Part shown: one piece after another, positions 8,910-17,955 of the stretch
Layout of the letters: each line of letters begins with the position of its first letter
Numbering within the stretch: the stretch's first letter is position 1
Assembly (NCBI RefSeq): GCF_014646895.1
Contig: NZ_BMOD01000020.1
Location: forward strand, 25,291 to 89,290
Direction of reading: 5' to 3'
DNA length: 64,000 nucleotides
From: Deinococcus roseus
GTDB lineage: Bacteria; Deinococcota; Deinococci; Deinococcales; Deinococcaceae
Notes under the pieces: generated by a model
Told to the model about the DNA's origin: nothing
Seen by the model: the letters and a program-made list of their open reading frames with translations, nothing else
Databases searched by the model: none
Made by a program: the position numbers and the translations under genes

Positions 8910-10070
8910 ATGCACCTGCCTTTGACTGGCATCCGTGTGGCAGATTTCACACGGGTGCTCACCGGACCTTACTGCACCATGCTCCTGGGAGACCTGGGGG
9001 CAGATGTCATCAAAATTGAGCCGCCCCAGGGAGACGACACCCGTTCCTGGACCCCACCTGCCAAGGGAACAGAGGCCACCTATTTCCTGAGTGTGAACCG
9101 CAACAAGCGCTCAGTGGTCCTGAACCTCAAAGACCCTCAGGACCTGCAGATTGCCCGGAAGCTGATTGCCAGCAGTGATGTGCTGGTGGAAAATTACCGC
9201 CCTGGAACCATGGAAAAGCTGGGTCTGGGGTATGAAACCCTGAAGGCACTGAAGCCCAGATTGATTTATGCAGCCATCAGCGGGTTTGGGCAGACGGGAC
9301 CTTATGCCAGCCTCAGTGGGTATGACGTGATCGCACAGGGCATGGGTGGCCTGATGAGTTACACGGGCGCTCCAGACGGGGAACCCATGAAACTGGGTGT
9401 GGCCGTGGCAGATGTTTTTGCAGGTTCCCTGCTGACCCAGGCCATCTGCGCTGTGCTTTACGAACGGGAAAAAACCGGAATGGGACGCAGAATTGATGTG
9501 AATCTGCTGGAGGGCATGCTCTCTCTGGGCACCTACCAGATTTCCCGCTACCTGAATGCCTCAGAGGTGGCGGAGCGTCTGGGCAATGAGCACCGTTCCA
9601 TCGTGCCTTACGGGATGTTTGCCTGCAAAGATGGGCATTTCAATCTGGCAGTGGGCAATGACGCTTTGTGGCTGAAGTTCTGTCAGGCCCTGTCTTTTGA
9701 AGATTTGCTGACTGCGCAGCATGCCAGCAATGCAGGTCGGGTGCAGCACAGGGAGGCCCTGATGCCCGAATTGCTCCGTCGTTTCGCAGGCCTGACCCGT
9801 GCAGAACTGCTGGAAAAACTGCAGCAGGCAGGTGTCCCTTGCGGCCCGGTGTACGATGTGCGGGAAGCGCTGGAAGACCTCCACATCACTGCCAGAGGGG
9901 TGGTGCAGGAGGTGCCGCACCACACGCTGGGAACCGTGAAAACCACAGCCCCGCCCTGGGAACTGGATGGAATGCATCCCCCGGTCCGCCAGGCCCCACC
10001 CACCCTCGGGCAGCACACAGAAGAGATTTTGGAGGAACTTGAAAATGCTGGATTACCTGAACATCCATGA
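8910..10070 (+). CDS. CaiB/BaiF family CoA-transferase (probable succinyl-CoA:glutarate type)
   Basis: A 386-residue family III CoA-transferase. It has the N-terminal GIRVADFTRVLTGPYCTMLLGDLGADVIKIE signature region, the catalytic aspartate expected in VENYRPG/ISGFGQTGPY context near residues 90-130, and a closing domain through residue 380. The ATG at 8910 lies 9 nt after a TAGAAT -10 box. Its end overlaps the following glutaryl-CoA dehydrogenase gene by 26 bp. From the partner I infer that it activates glutarate to glutaryl-CoA, as the human SUGCT enzyme does; other carboxylates cannot be excluded. Confidence 0.88.
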   Translation: MHLPLTGIRVADFTRVLTGPYCTMLLGDLGADVIKIEPPQGDDTRSWTPPAKGTEATYFLSVNRNKRSVVLNLKDPQDLQIARKLIASSDVLVENYRPGTMEKLGLGYETLKALKPRLIYAAISGFGQTGPYASLSGYDVIAQGMGGLMSYTGAPDGEPMKLGVAVADVFAGSLLTQAICAVLYEREKTGMGRRIDVNLLEGMLSLGTYQISRYLNASEVAERLGNEHRSIVPYGMFACKDGHFNLAVGNDALWLKFCQALSFEDLLTAQHASNAGRVQHREALMPELLRRFAGLTRAELLEKLQQAGVPCGPVYDVREALEDLHITARGVVQEVPHHTLGTVKTTAPPWELDGMHPPVRQAPPTLGQHTEEILEELENAGLPEHP

Positions 10071-11202
10071 TTTGCTGCAAGACGATGAACGCCTGATCCA
10101 GTCCAGCGTGCGGGATTTCCTGGAACGTGAAATTTCCCCCCACATCGAGCACTGGTGGAACGAGGGGATCTTTCCCAGAGAGACCATGCAGAAGCTGGGC
10201 AGCATGGGTTTGCTGGGGTCCAACCTGCCCGAACAGTACGGCGGTGCAGGGGTTTCCAATGTCGCTTATGGCGTGATGATGTACGAGATCGAGCGCATCG
10301 ATTCAGGATTGCGTTCCGCAGCCAGCGTGCAGGGTGCTCTGGTGATGTACCCAATTTTCGCTTTTGGCAGCGAGGAGCAAAAACAGAAGTACCTGCCAGA
10401 ACTGGCCGCTGGACGCATGATTGGCTGCTTTGGCCTGACCGAACCCGATGGGGGATCCGACCCTGGAGCCATGCGCACCCGTGCCAGACTGGACGGAGAC
10501 TTTTACGTTCTGAACGGCAACAAAATGTGGATCACCAACAGTCCCGTTGCAGACATTGCTGTGGTGTGGGCCAAAGACGATCAGGACATCATCCGGGGGT
10601 TCATTGTGCCCACCGATGCACCGGGTTTCTCTGCCCCCAAAATCACCAGCAAGATGAGCCTGAGGGCCAGCACCACCGGAGAAATCGTGCTGGAAGAGGT
10701 GCGGATTCCAAAAGAGAACCTGCTGCCCCTCTCTGGTGGCCTGAAAAGCCCCCTGATGTGCCTGACCCAGGCCCGTTACGGCATTGCCTGGGGTGCGCTG
10801 GGCGCACTGGAAACCGTGTACACCACAGCACTGGAATACGCCAAAACCCGCCTGACTTTTGGCAAACCCATCGGAAGCAGGCAACTGGTGCAGGACAAGC
10901 TGGTGTACATGCTCTCTGAGCACCAGAAAGGTTTGCTGCTGGCTTTGCGCCTCGGGCAATTGAAAGACCAGAACCGCCTGAAGTTCGGTCAGGTCTCCAT
11001 TGCCAAACGCAACAATGTGCGGGTGGCCCTGCAAAGCGCCCGTCTGGCCCGTGAAATTCTGGGAGGCAACGGCATCACCACCGAGTACCCGGTGATTCGC
11101 CACATGCTCAACCTGGAAACCGTGGACACCTACGAGGGCACCCATGACATCCACACCCTGATTGTGGGCCGCGAAATCACCGGACTCAATGCCTTAGAAT
11201 GA
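10045..11202 (+). CDS. Acyl-CoA dehydrogenase, glutaryl-CoA dehydrogenase-like
   Basis: A 385-residue FAD enzyme. The segments SVQGALVMYPI, LPELAAGRMIGCFGLTEPDGGSDPGAM and TYEGTHDIHTLIVGREITG are close to those of glutaryl-CoA dehydrogenases, with the catalytic base Glu in TYEGTHDIH near residue 363. It would oxidise and decarboxylate glutaryl-CoA to crotonyl-CoA in lysine, tryptophan or glutarate breakdown. GGAGG lies 9 nt before the ATG at 10045, inside the end of the CoA-transferase gene, so the two are co-transcribed and probably coupled. Confidence 0.9.
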   Translation: MLDYLNIHDLLQDDERLIQSSVRDFLEREISPHIEHWWNEGIFPRETMQKLGSMGLLGSNLPEQYGGAGVSNVAYGVMMYEIERIDSGLRSAASVQGALVMYPIFAFGSEEQKQKYLPELAAGRMIGCFGLTEPDGGSDPGAMRTRARLDGDFYVLNGNKMWITNSPVADIAVVWAKDDQDIIRGFIVPTDAPGFSAPKITSKMSLRASTTGEIVLEEVRIPKENLLPLSGGLKSPLMCLTQARYGIAWGALGALETVYTTALEYAKTRLTFGKPIGSRQLVQDKLVYMLSEHQKGLLLALRLGQLKDQNRLKFGQVSIAKRNNVRVALQSARLAREILGGNGITTEYPVIRHMLNLETVDTYEGTHDIHTLIVGREITGLNALE

Positions 11203-11248
11203 GTTTTTGCCTGAAACTTGCAGAAAAAATTTGCGCAATGAAAGGTGG

Positions 11249-11584
11249 ATGAGGATGAAAAGAAGCACACAAATCAGCCTGGTGGTCCTGGCAACCCTGT
11301 CCATGACCGCCTGCAGCCGCAGTGATTCACGAATGCAATACCGCAGTTATCAGGATTGTGTATTGGACTGGGGAGATGCCACCCTGTGTCAGCCGAGTGG
11401 AAGCACCTATCTGGGACCTGTGTTTTACACCAGTGCCGGGGTTTATTACTATTACACGGCCAACAGGACGCGTGTGAAGGTCCCCAGCAATGGAGCCCTC
11501 TCCAGACAGAGCACCTCCAGAACCTCCATTGGCAAGACCACGGTGCGCGGTGGTTTTGGCAGCTCTGGAAGCAGCAGTTCTTAA
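11249..11584 (+). CDS. YgiB-like (DUF1190) lipoprotein
   Basis: A 111-residue protein with an N-terminal signal and lipobox-like TLSMTAC, then a DCVLDWGDATLC segment and a Ser/Gly-rich tail TVRGGFGSSGSSSS. These match the layout of the DUF1190 family (E. coli YgiB), whose members pair a DC...C segment with a TRGGFG tail. It lies 2 nt upstream of a YgiC-like gene, the same pairing as ygiB-ygiC in enterobacteria, which supports the call. I chose the ATG at 11249 after AAAGGTGG. The function is unknown. Confidence 0.7.
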   Translation: MRMKRSTQISLVVLATLSMTACSRSDSRMQYRSYQDCVLDWGDATLCQPSGSTYLGPVFYTSAGVYYYYTANRTRVKVPSNGALSRQSTSRTSIGKTTVRGGFGSSGSSSS

Positions 11585-11586
11585 AG

Positions 11587-12684
11587 ATGCAGCGCCACAC
11601 CTTAAAGCCCAGAAGCAACTGGCAGCAGCGCTGTGAAGCTCTGGGCTTCACCTTTCACTCTGTGGGAGGAATCTACTGGGATGAAAGCGTGTATTACAGC
11701 TTCTCTGCAGACCAGATTGAAACCCTGGAAAAAGCCACCAACCAGTTGAGTGACATGTGCCTGGAGGCGGTGCAGCATGTCATGGACCGCAGGCGTTTCC
11801 GTGAGCTGGACATCGACAGCCGCATGGAAACCCTGTGTGTGGAAAGCTGGGAAAACAATGATCTGGACCTCTATGGCCGTTTTGACTTTTCCTATGATGG
11901 CATCCACCCGCCAAAAATGCTGGAGTACAACGCAGACACCCCCACCGCACTTTTTGAGGCCAGTGTGGTGCAGTGGGACTGGCTGGAAAGCCTTTTCCCT
12001 GAGCAGGACCAGTTCAACAGCATCCATGAAAAACTGCTGGCTGCATGGCACAGGTACCCCCGCGCCTTCACCCATTTTGCCAGCGTTACGGAGTCAGAAG
12101 AGGATTTCGTGACCGCCCGTTACCTGCAGGATGTCTGCACCCAGACCGGACATCCCACCAGTTTTCTGTTCATGCGAGACATCGGCTGGAATGGGGAAGA
12201 CTTTGTGGATTTGCAGGAGATGCCCATAGGGCGCATCTTCAAACTCTATCCCTGGGAATGGATGGCTGAAGAGGCTTTTGCCCAGCACCTGTCTGCTGCA
12301 AAAACCCAGTGGATTGAACCTGCCTGGAAGCTGATCCTCACCTGCAAGGGCATCCTGCCCATCCTGTGGGAACTTTTTCCGGGCCATGAGAACCTGCTGC
12401 CCGCCAGTTTCAACCCCCTGCCCAGCAGTGTGCGCAAGCCGCTGTATTCCAGAGAGGGGGCCAACATCCAGCTGCCTGATGGGGCCACCACAGGCGGAGA
12501 GTATGGTCTGGGCCAGTGGATTCACCAGCATTACCAGCCTCTCCCGGAATTTTCAGGGTTTTACCCGGTGGTGGGAAGCTGGGTGATTGGTGGGGAAAGT
12601 GCAGGCATCGGCATCCGGGAAGACGACACCCTGATCACCCGAAACACCTCACGTTTTGTGCCGCATCTGTTTTCTGTGCAGTGA
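11587..12684 (+). CDS. Glutathionylspermidine synthase family protein (YgiC/YjfC-like)
   Basis: A 365-residue ATP-grasp protein of the glutathionylspermidine synthetase C-domain family. Typical segments are WDESVYYSF near the start, DLYGRFDFSYDG and LEYNADTPTALFEAS (the substrate/Mg site) near residues 98-120, and REGANIQL near 290. It probably ligates an amine to a peptide, but bacterial YgiC proteins have no proven substrate. It begins 2 nt after the YgiB-like gene and is in the same operon. No amidase domain is fused. Confidence 0.88.
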   Translation: MQRHTLKPRSNWQQRCEALGFTFHSVGGIYWDESVYYSFSADQIETLEKATNQLSDMCLEAVQHVMDRRRFRELDIDSRMETLCVESWENNDLDLYGRFDFSYDGIHPPKMLEYNADTPTALFEASVVQWDWLESLFPEQDQFNSIHEKLLAAWHRYPRAFTHFASVTESEEDFVTARYLQDVCTQTGHPTSFLFMRDIGWNGEDFVDLQEMPIGRIFKLYPWEWMAEEAFAQHLSAAKTQWIEPAWKLILTCKGILPILWELFPGHENLLPASFNPLPSSVRKPLYSREGANIQLPDGATTGGEYGLGQWIHQHYQPLPEFSGFYPVVGSWVIGGESAGIGIREDDTLITRNTSRFVPHLFSVQ

Positions 12685-12753
12685 GAAAACCTTCAACGGG
12701 TTTGCTGGCAATTGCCCCTTTCTGCCGGACAGCCATGGTGTACCCTGTGTCCT

Positions 12754-13173
12754 ATGGTGACATTGAAAGTTCCATTGGGAGACCCCATTGAGTGGAAGGC
12801 CGATACCCCCGAAGCATTTCTGGGGCTGGTCAAGGCCAATTGCGAAGAACCTGCTGTTCTGATCAGCTCAAAAGGCAAGGTGGAAGGCCGGGCACGCTTC
12901 TTCTTCTACGACTCCAGCCAGTACGAAAAACTGGAAGACCGGGGCGCAGTGGCCGTGGGCAATGGGGTGTTTTATGCCCTCACCGAAGAAGTGCATCCCG
13001 TGCTGCAGGACATCACTCTCGATGATGAGAGCCTGAAGCTGGAGTTCTCCTACAAAAGGGAGATCAACAAGATGGAGTGTGTGCTGCAGTATGTGGGCAC
13101 CATTGAAGGTTTCAACATATACAGGGTGCTGGTGCTTCAAGATCTGGAAGACATCCTGCTGGAACCCTTCTGA
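12754..13173 (+). CDS. Hypothetical protein
   Basis: A 139-residue soluble protein of mixed alpha/beta character without a motif I recognise. The ATG at 12754 lies 7 nt after TACCCT, so it may be leaderless. It stands alone between the ygiC-like gene and the convergent HD-GYP gene, 11 bp from the latter's stop codon. Confidence 0.65.
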   Translation: MVTLKVPLGDPIEWKADTPEAFLGLVKANCEEPAVLISSKGKVEGRARFFFYDSSQYEKLEDRGAVAVGNGVFYALTEEVHPVLQDITLDDESLKLEFSYKREINKMECVLQYVGTIEGFNIYRVLVLQDLEDILLEPF

Positions 13174-13184
13174 ACTTCTGAACC

Positions 13185-14264
13185 TCAGGGCAGGCTGCCT
13201 GCCTGAGGTCCCGACTGGTTGCGTTCCATGCGGCGCACCAGACCTCTGGGCACCCGTCTGGTGCGTGCGGGCGCTTCCTGATCGGCCATCATCACCTCGC
13301 CTTTTTCAATCAGTTGAATGAAGGCAGGAACCAGTTGCGGGTCAAAGTGGCTGCCTGTGTGTTCTTGCAGATACTGGATGGCTTCTTGCTGGGCCAGAGG
13401 GGTGCGATAGGTGCGGTGGCTGGTCAGGGCTTCAAAGACATCCACCACCGCCAGGATCCGGCCATAAAGCGGGATGTCCTCGCCTTTCAGACCATCCGGG
13501 TAGCCTGAACCGTCGTATTTTTCGTGGTGGGCTCTTACGCCCACAGCAATGTTGGCGAAAAAAGGAGAGACTGCCTGCAGGATGTCATGCCCGTAAATGG
13601 TGTGCCTGCGCATCAGGGCGTACTCCATGTCGTTCAGTTTGCCCGGTTTTTTGAGGATCACCTCTGGAACGCTGATTTTGCCCAGATCGTGCATCAGGCC
13701 TGCCCAGTAGAGTTCGTCCAGCTCTTCACTTTTCAGGCCCATTTTCTGCCCAAGCTGGAAAGCGTTGTAAGCCACCCGTTCACAGTGGCCCACGGTTTCG
13801 TTGTCACGGCTTTCCACCAGACCCACAAAGGTTCGGAGGTTCTGCTCGTAGGTCTCGGCCAGTTTGAAGGCCAGGCCCTGGGCACTGCGGATGCGCTGTT
13901 TGAACAGGGCAGAGAAGGTGCCCACCACCGACCCGGTCAGCATGAAAAACACCGTACGGAACACCCAGCCACTGACGGACTGCATTTCTCCGGTCAGGGT
14001 GTCCAGTGGCATGAAAGGCCCGATGCACAGCCCTGCCAGCAATCCGAAGAGCAAACCTCCCGGAATCCCGAACGTCATGGCCCCCAGAACCACCGGAAGG
14101 TACATCAGGTGCACGTACACAAAACGCGTTCCAGTGGTAAAAAACACCAGCAGGCTGGTCAGCATCAGCAGCGCACCAATCACCAGCATGATGATCAGGC
14201 GAGTGCGGGGTTTGCCGGACATCAGGAGGTCAGTGAACAGGATCATCTGGTGGCTGGTCATCAT
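13185..14264 (-). CDS. Membrane-anchored HD-GYP domain phosphodiesterase
   Basis: A 359-residue protein. Three or four hydrophobic segments (about residues 20-130) form a membrane sensor, followed by a short coiled segment and an HD-GYP domain with HCERVAY, HDLGKISVP near residue 190, the HH pair in RAHHEKYDGSGYPDGLKGEDIP near 246 and the closing VVDVFEALTSHRTYR. Such domains hydrolyse cyclic di-GMP to GMP. All metal ligands and the GYP motif are intact. Start ATGATG at 14264 after GGGAGAG. The input signal is unknown. Confidence 0.9.
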   Translation of the reverse strand: MMTSHQMILFTDLLMSGKPRTRLIIMLVIGALLMLTSLLVFFTTGTRFVYVHLMYLPVVLGAMTFGIPGGLLFGLLAGLCIGPFMPLDTLTGEMQSVSGWVFRTVFFMLTGSVVGTFSALFKQRIRSAQGLAFKLAETYEQNLRTFVGLVESRDNETVGHCERVAYNAFQLGQKMGLKSEELDELYWAGLMHDLGKISVPEVILKKPGKLNDMEYALMRRHTIYGHDILQAVSPFFANIAVGVRAHHEKYDGSGYPDGLKGEDIPLYGRILAVVDVFEALTSHRTYRTPLAQQEAIQYLQEHTGSHFDPQLVPAFIQLIEKGEVMMADQEAPARTRRVPRGLVRRMERNQSGPQAGSLP

Positions 14265-14393
14265 GCAGCTTTCTCTCCCTTGATGCTGAGGCAGAAGACA
14301 GAGAATGCCCTGTCCCTGAACCCAGGCTGTGTTCTCAATCTTACCCCCTGGCTGTGCACAATGTTTCAGGAACAAACGAAGTTTTCAGAAACA

Positions 14394-14424
14394 AACCAAA
14401 AACCCGTGCTTTGAGGCACGGGTC
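14394..14424 (-). terminator. Rho-independent terminator after citrate synthase
   Basis: Minus-strand stem ACCCGTGC (14423-14416) with GCACGGGT (14409-14402), then TTTTGGTTTG. It lies 40 nt past the citrate synthase stop. Confidence 0.85.
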
Positions 14425-14462
14425 TGAACTTTTAAAAGTTGTTTTGAACAGCAACCGTGCGC

Positions 14463-15599
14463 TTAACGCTGGTCGATGTCCACGTAGCTTTGATCCACAG
14501 GACCGGTGTACAGCGCGTTGGGGCGCAGCAGGCGGTTGTGGGCCACGTATTCCAGCACACTGGCAGCCCAGCCACTGATGCGGGCCAGAGCAAAGATGGG
14601 GGTGAAGAACTCTTTCTTGATGCCCAGGTCGGAGTACACCACACCGCTGTAGAAGTCCACGTTGGGGTAGAGCTTCTTGGCGCTCAGGCGCTCCAGCACG
14701 ATGGCCTCGATGCGCTCGAGCATCTGGTAGTAGTTGCTCTTGCCCTGCTTTTCGGCCACCAGAGCAGCGTAGTCACGGAGCACACGGCTGCGGGGATCGA
14801 AGTATTTGTAAACGCGGTGACCCACGCCCATGATTTTTTCTTTGCGGTCCAGCTTGTCGCCAATGTAAGCATCCACGTGGCTGAGGGTGCCAATTTCGTC
14901 CAGCATGTCCATCACGGCTTCGTTGGCTCCGCCGTGCAGGGGGCCTTTGAGGGAGCCCACAGCGCTGGTGACAGCACTGTACATGTCAGAGAGGGTGGAG
15001 ATGGTGGAAATGGCGGTGAAGGTGCTGGCATTCATGCTGTGGTCGGCATGCAGAATCAGGGCCATGTCAAAAAGACGGGCCTCTTCTTCGGTGGGGACAT
15101 GGCCTTTGAGCATGTACAGGAAGTTGGCAGCGTGACCGAGGTCCTTGCGGGGAGCCACAGGCTCTTTGCCTTCCTTGACGCGGGCAATGGCAGCAATGAT
15201 GGTGCTGAACTGGGCAATCAGGTGCAGCCCGATGCGGTAACGCCCTTCGGGGGTGTCGTCTTCGCTGTGGGGGTCCAGCAATCCTAGGTTGCTGACAGCG
15301 GTGCGCAGGGCCTGCATGGGGTTCATGCGGCGGGGGTACTGCTTGATGTTTTCAATCAGTTCCTGGGGAACGTAGCGGTGCTGGCGCAGCTCGTGGTCAA
15401 AGTGATCCAGTTCTTTCTGGGTGGGCAGTTTGCCGTGCAGCAGAGCGTAGGACAGCTCTTCAAAGCTGGATTTTTCAGCCCATTCCTGGATGCCAATGCC
15501 CAGGTGGGTGAGAATGCCTTTTTCACCATCAATGAAGGTGAGCTTGCTTTCGGTGAACACAACGCCTTCTAGTCCTCGGGCGATGGGAGTGGTAGTCAT
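14463..15599 (-). CDS. gltA: Citrate synthase
   Basis: A 378-residue type I-short citrate synthase that condenses oxaloacetate with acetyl-CoA at the entry of the TCA cycle. Catalytic segments are LHADHSMNAST near residue 185, GPLHGGANEAV near 222 (histidine) and MGVGHRVYKYFDPRS near 260, with the active Asp in PNVDFYSGV near 315. AAAGGAG precedes the ATG at a good distance. It is monocistronic with its own terminator. Confidence 0.95.
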   Translation of the reverse strand: MTTTPIARGLEGVVFTESKLTFIDGEKGILTHLGIGIQEWAEKSSFEELSYALLHGKLPTQKELDHFDHELRQHRYVPQELIENIKQYPRRMNPMQALRTAVSNLGLLDPHSEDDTPEGRYRIGLHLIAQFSTIIAAIARVKEGKEPVAPRKDLGHAANFLYMLKGHVPTEEEARLFDMALILHADHSMNASTFTAISTISTLSDMYSAVTSAVGSLKGPLHGGANEAVMDMLDEIGTLSHVDAYIGDKLDRKEKIMGVGHRVYKYFDPRSRVLRDYAALVAEKQGKSNYYQMLERIEAIVLERLSAKKLYPNVDFYSGVVYSDLGIKKEFFTPIFALARISGWAASVLEYVAHNRLLRPNALYTGPVDQSYVDIDQR

Positions 15600-15912
15600 T
15601 GCACAAACTCCTTTGATTGAACCTGCCTGCGGTTCGAGAATCTCCTGGGCAGCTTATTTTCCTATGGTCAAGTTTAACATCCACTACACCACTTGTTTAC
15701 CGGAGATCCCGAGCAGACGTAAACCGTTAAATTTACGATCCACACGGCAAAAAAATGGAATAAAAAGTGGTTTACCTGTTTTTGTTTTTTTTCATCCAAA
15801 ATCGGTACTGTCTGGGTAACGAAATCTGTCTGGCAGGGTTTCGCTCTTGACTTGCCCTGCATAAAATCACAGCCCGGTTTTCGGACTGTTGCACCAGATT
15901 TCACAAGCTCAC
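15600..15912. other. AT-rich intergenic region upstream of citrate synthase
   Basis: Just over 300 bp between two genes read in the same direction. It is richer in A/T than its surroundings and should hold the citrate synthase promoter. I see no gene, repeat or clear hairpin, and no confident -35/-10 pair. Confidence 0.5.
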
Positions 15913-17340
15913 TTAGGTGGCGAATTTCACCAGATCCAGCAAGGTTTTGGGCGGGGTGTTCACCAGCAAACGGCTGGCCCTGGGATTCTTGCGGGCTGTG
16001 GCCTCCACCCGGTTCAGCATTTCATTGAAGAGATCATCTGGCATGGTCAGGGCAGGGGTGAGGCGCAACGTGCGGGTGCTGTTGAGGCTCAGGTTCAGAA
16101 TCAGGCCATTCTGGTAAAACTGCCGCAGGGCCAGCAGCCCGGAAGCTTCTGAAACCAGTTCTGCCAGGTCTTTGTTGGCCTGCACCACGCCCAGTCTGGT
16201 GATGTCCCGGAACACCATCGCCATCAGCATCCCTTTGCCGCGCACATCGGTGATGAATTCAGGGTATTTCTGCTGGATGCCTTTTAAGCGGTCCAGGGCA
16301 AGTTTTCCCATGCGTGCAGAGCGTTCTGGCAGGTTTTCATCGATCAGGATTTCCAGGGATTTCAGGCCCACCGCCATGGCCAGCGAGTTCCCTCCAAAGG
16401 TGTTGGAGTGCCGTTTGCAATCCAGGCCGCCCAGAACTTTGTCAAAAATCCACTTGCGGTAAATGGTGGCCCCGACAGCCGCCATGCCGCCACCCAGGGG
16501 TTTTGCCAGGGTGATGATGTCGGGCTGCATGCCCCCGTCAGTGCTGGCAAACCAGCTTCCTGTGCGGCCCAGACCAGACTGGATCTCATCCACGATCAGC
16601 AGGATTCCGGTGGCCTGACACACCTCACTCAGGCCTTTGAGGAATCCTTCGGGAGGCAAAATGACACCAGCCTCACCTTGCAAGGGTTCCAGAATGACCG
16701 CCACCACATTGTCTGCGCCCAGTTTCTTGATGGTGGTTTTGACGGCATCCAGATCCCCATAAGGATGGGTGTGTATGTTGGGGGCCAGCGGTCCAAAATC
16801 CTTCTGGATGCTGGGGTTGGGGGTCAGGGACATGGTCATCTGGGTCTTGCCGTGGTAAGCCCTGCGGAAATTCAGGATGTGTTTGGCTCTGGGGCGTGCA
16901 GCCTTGGCAAATTTGATGGCTGCCTCGTTGGCTTCTGCACCAGAGTTGGAGAAGAACACCTTGGAATCTGCGTGGGTGGGGTCCTGGGAGGCCAGCAGTT
17001 TGATGAGGTTGAACTCCAGTGCAGCCCGCCAGTTGGAAGCAGATTGCTGGGGCAGTCCAATGCTGTGCAGGTTTTCCAGGTAGCTCTGCAGAAACTTCAC
17101 CAGAGGAGGGTATCCATCCCCGAAGGGCACTGCAGAGTATCCCCCGGTGTTGATCAGGCGTTTGCCCTGGGGATCCTGGTACTCCCAGGGACTGACGGTT
17201 TTGAAAGGACCCACACAGCCCAGAATGGTCAGGGCCTTGATCAGATCGGTGTTGCCATGGGCGATTTCATGCTCCAGGGCGCGTGAGCTGCTGTAGCGCT
17301 CTGAGAGAACATCGTCGGTGCGGACATAGCTTGAAGGCAT
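15913..17340 (-). CDS. Class III aminotransferase (PLP-dependent)
   Basis: A 475-residue fold-type I aminotransferase. It shows VFFSNSGAEANEAAIKFA near residue 128, the aspartate that binds the PLP ring nitrogen in LLIVDEIQSGLGRTG near 260, and the Schiff-base lysine in TLAKPLGGG near 290. Members act on ornithine, GABA, putrescine or acetylornithine; the substrate here cannot be read from the sequence. The N-terminal extension of about 40 residues is unlike ArgD. The ATG lies 9 nt after TATGAT on the minus strand, consistent with a leaderless start. Confidence 0.88.
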   Translation of the reverse strand: MPSSYVRTDDVLSERYSSSRALEHEIAHGNTDLIKALTILGCVGPFKTVSPWEYQDPQGKRLINTGGYSAVPFGDGYPPLVKFLQSYLENLHSIGLPQQSASNWRAALEFNLIKLLASQDPTHADSKVFFSNSGAEANEAAIKFAKAARPRAKHILNFRRAYHGKTQMTMSLTPNPSIQKDFGPLAPNIHTHPYGDLDAVKTTIKKLGADNVVAVILEPLQGEAGVILPPEGFLKGLSEVCQATGILLIVDEIQSGLGRTGSWFASTDGGMQPDIITLAKPLGGGMAAVGATIYRKWIFDKVLGGLDCKRHSNTFGGNSLAMAVGLKSLEILIDENLPERSARMGKLALDRLKGIQQKYPEFITDVRGKGMLMAMVFRDITRLGVVQANKDLAELVSEASGLLALRQFYQNGLILNLSLNSTRTLRLTPALTMPDDLFNEMLNRVEATARKNPRASRLLVNTPPKTLLDLVKFAT

Positions 17341-17403
17341 ATGGGATTCATCATAACCTGAAACGGTGAAAATCTAAATGACTGTGGGTCGGTTAAAAGG
17401 AGC

Positions 17404-17438
17404 GTTCAGCGTTCAGCGTTCAGCCCTCAGCATTCAGC
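17404..17438 (+). repeat. Heptamer array C
   Basis: Five heptamers in phase: three GTTCAGC, then CCTCAGC and ATTCAGC, followed by CAGAAGC. Located between the aminotransferase start and the end of the MliC-like gene. Confidence 0.75.
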
Positions 17439-17524
17439 CAGAAGCAGAAACCATCCAGGTGGCTGTGGAAAGTCTTTTTTGCCTTTCGGGTGGAATAAAG
17501 CATGGATGGTTTTGTTGCTGAGGG

Positions 17525-17884
17525 TCATTTCAGCAAGGCACATTTCTGGTAAATGTCGATGTCCAGTTGCCCCGTTCTGGAATTCACTTTCCTGAGGGTG
17601 CCCACTTCTTTCCAGCCCGTGCCATAATTTGCTGCAATCCACCATTCCAGATGCCCATCGAAATAGCGCCCACCGTCTGCAGACCTGGCCAGAGGAAGCA
17701 TGAACTTCTGGCCTTTCCAGACGAGATCCACACTGGAGGCCACGCCCTGCTTCTGGTGGTAATGGGCCACGATCAGGGTTCCATCTTCACAACGGTAACG
17801 GGCAGATTCGGTCTGGTTGGCCCCTCCACCAGCAAAGGCCACAGAAGCAAGCAAAACAGCAAACAGGCAGGAAAAAGCTTTCAT
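17525..17884 (-). CDS. MliC-like secreted protein (C-type lysozyme inhibitor family)
   Basis: A 119-residue protein with a signal peptide (MKAFSCLFAVLLASVAFA) and one domain with ARYRCEDGTLIVAHY, then SVDLVWKGQKFMLPLA and SADGGRYFDGHLEWW. This follows the MliC/PliC pattern of a Y-x-C-x-x-G strand, a V-x-L strand and a SASG-x-x-Y strand. Family members block lysozyme in the periplasm. The cysteine pair (YRC and the C-terminal YQKC) could form a disulfide. It has no lipobox, so it would be a soluble (PliC-like) form. Confidence 0.75.
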   Translation of the reverse strand: MKAFSCLFAVLLASVAFAGGGANQTESARYRCEDGTLIVAHYHQKQGVASSVDLVWKGQKFMLPLARSADGGRYFDGHLEWWIAANYGTGWKEVGTLRKVNSRTGQLDIDIYQKCALLK

Positions 17885-17943
17885 GGATCAACTCTAACCC
17901 GACCAGATGAGACAGATCAGAAGCACCTTCCAGAGCAAAGTGT

Positions 17944-17949
17944 TACCTT
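17944..17949 (+). promoter_or_regulatory. -10 element of a leaderless promoter
   Basis: TACCTT followed after 6 nt by the ATG at 17956, with no Shine-Dalgarno. Confidence 0.5.
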
Positions 17950-17955
17950 GAAACC

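Noticed and set aside
13183..13208. Hairpin at the end of the HD-GYP gene as terminator
   Set aside because: The stem overlaps coding sequence at the stop codon and has no T tract on either strand.
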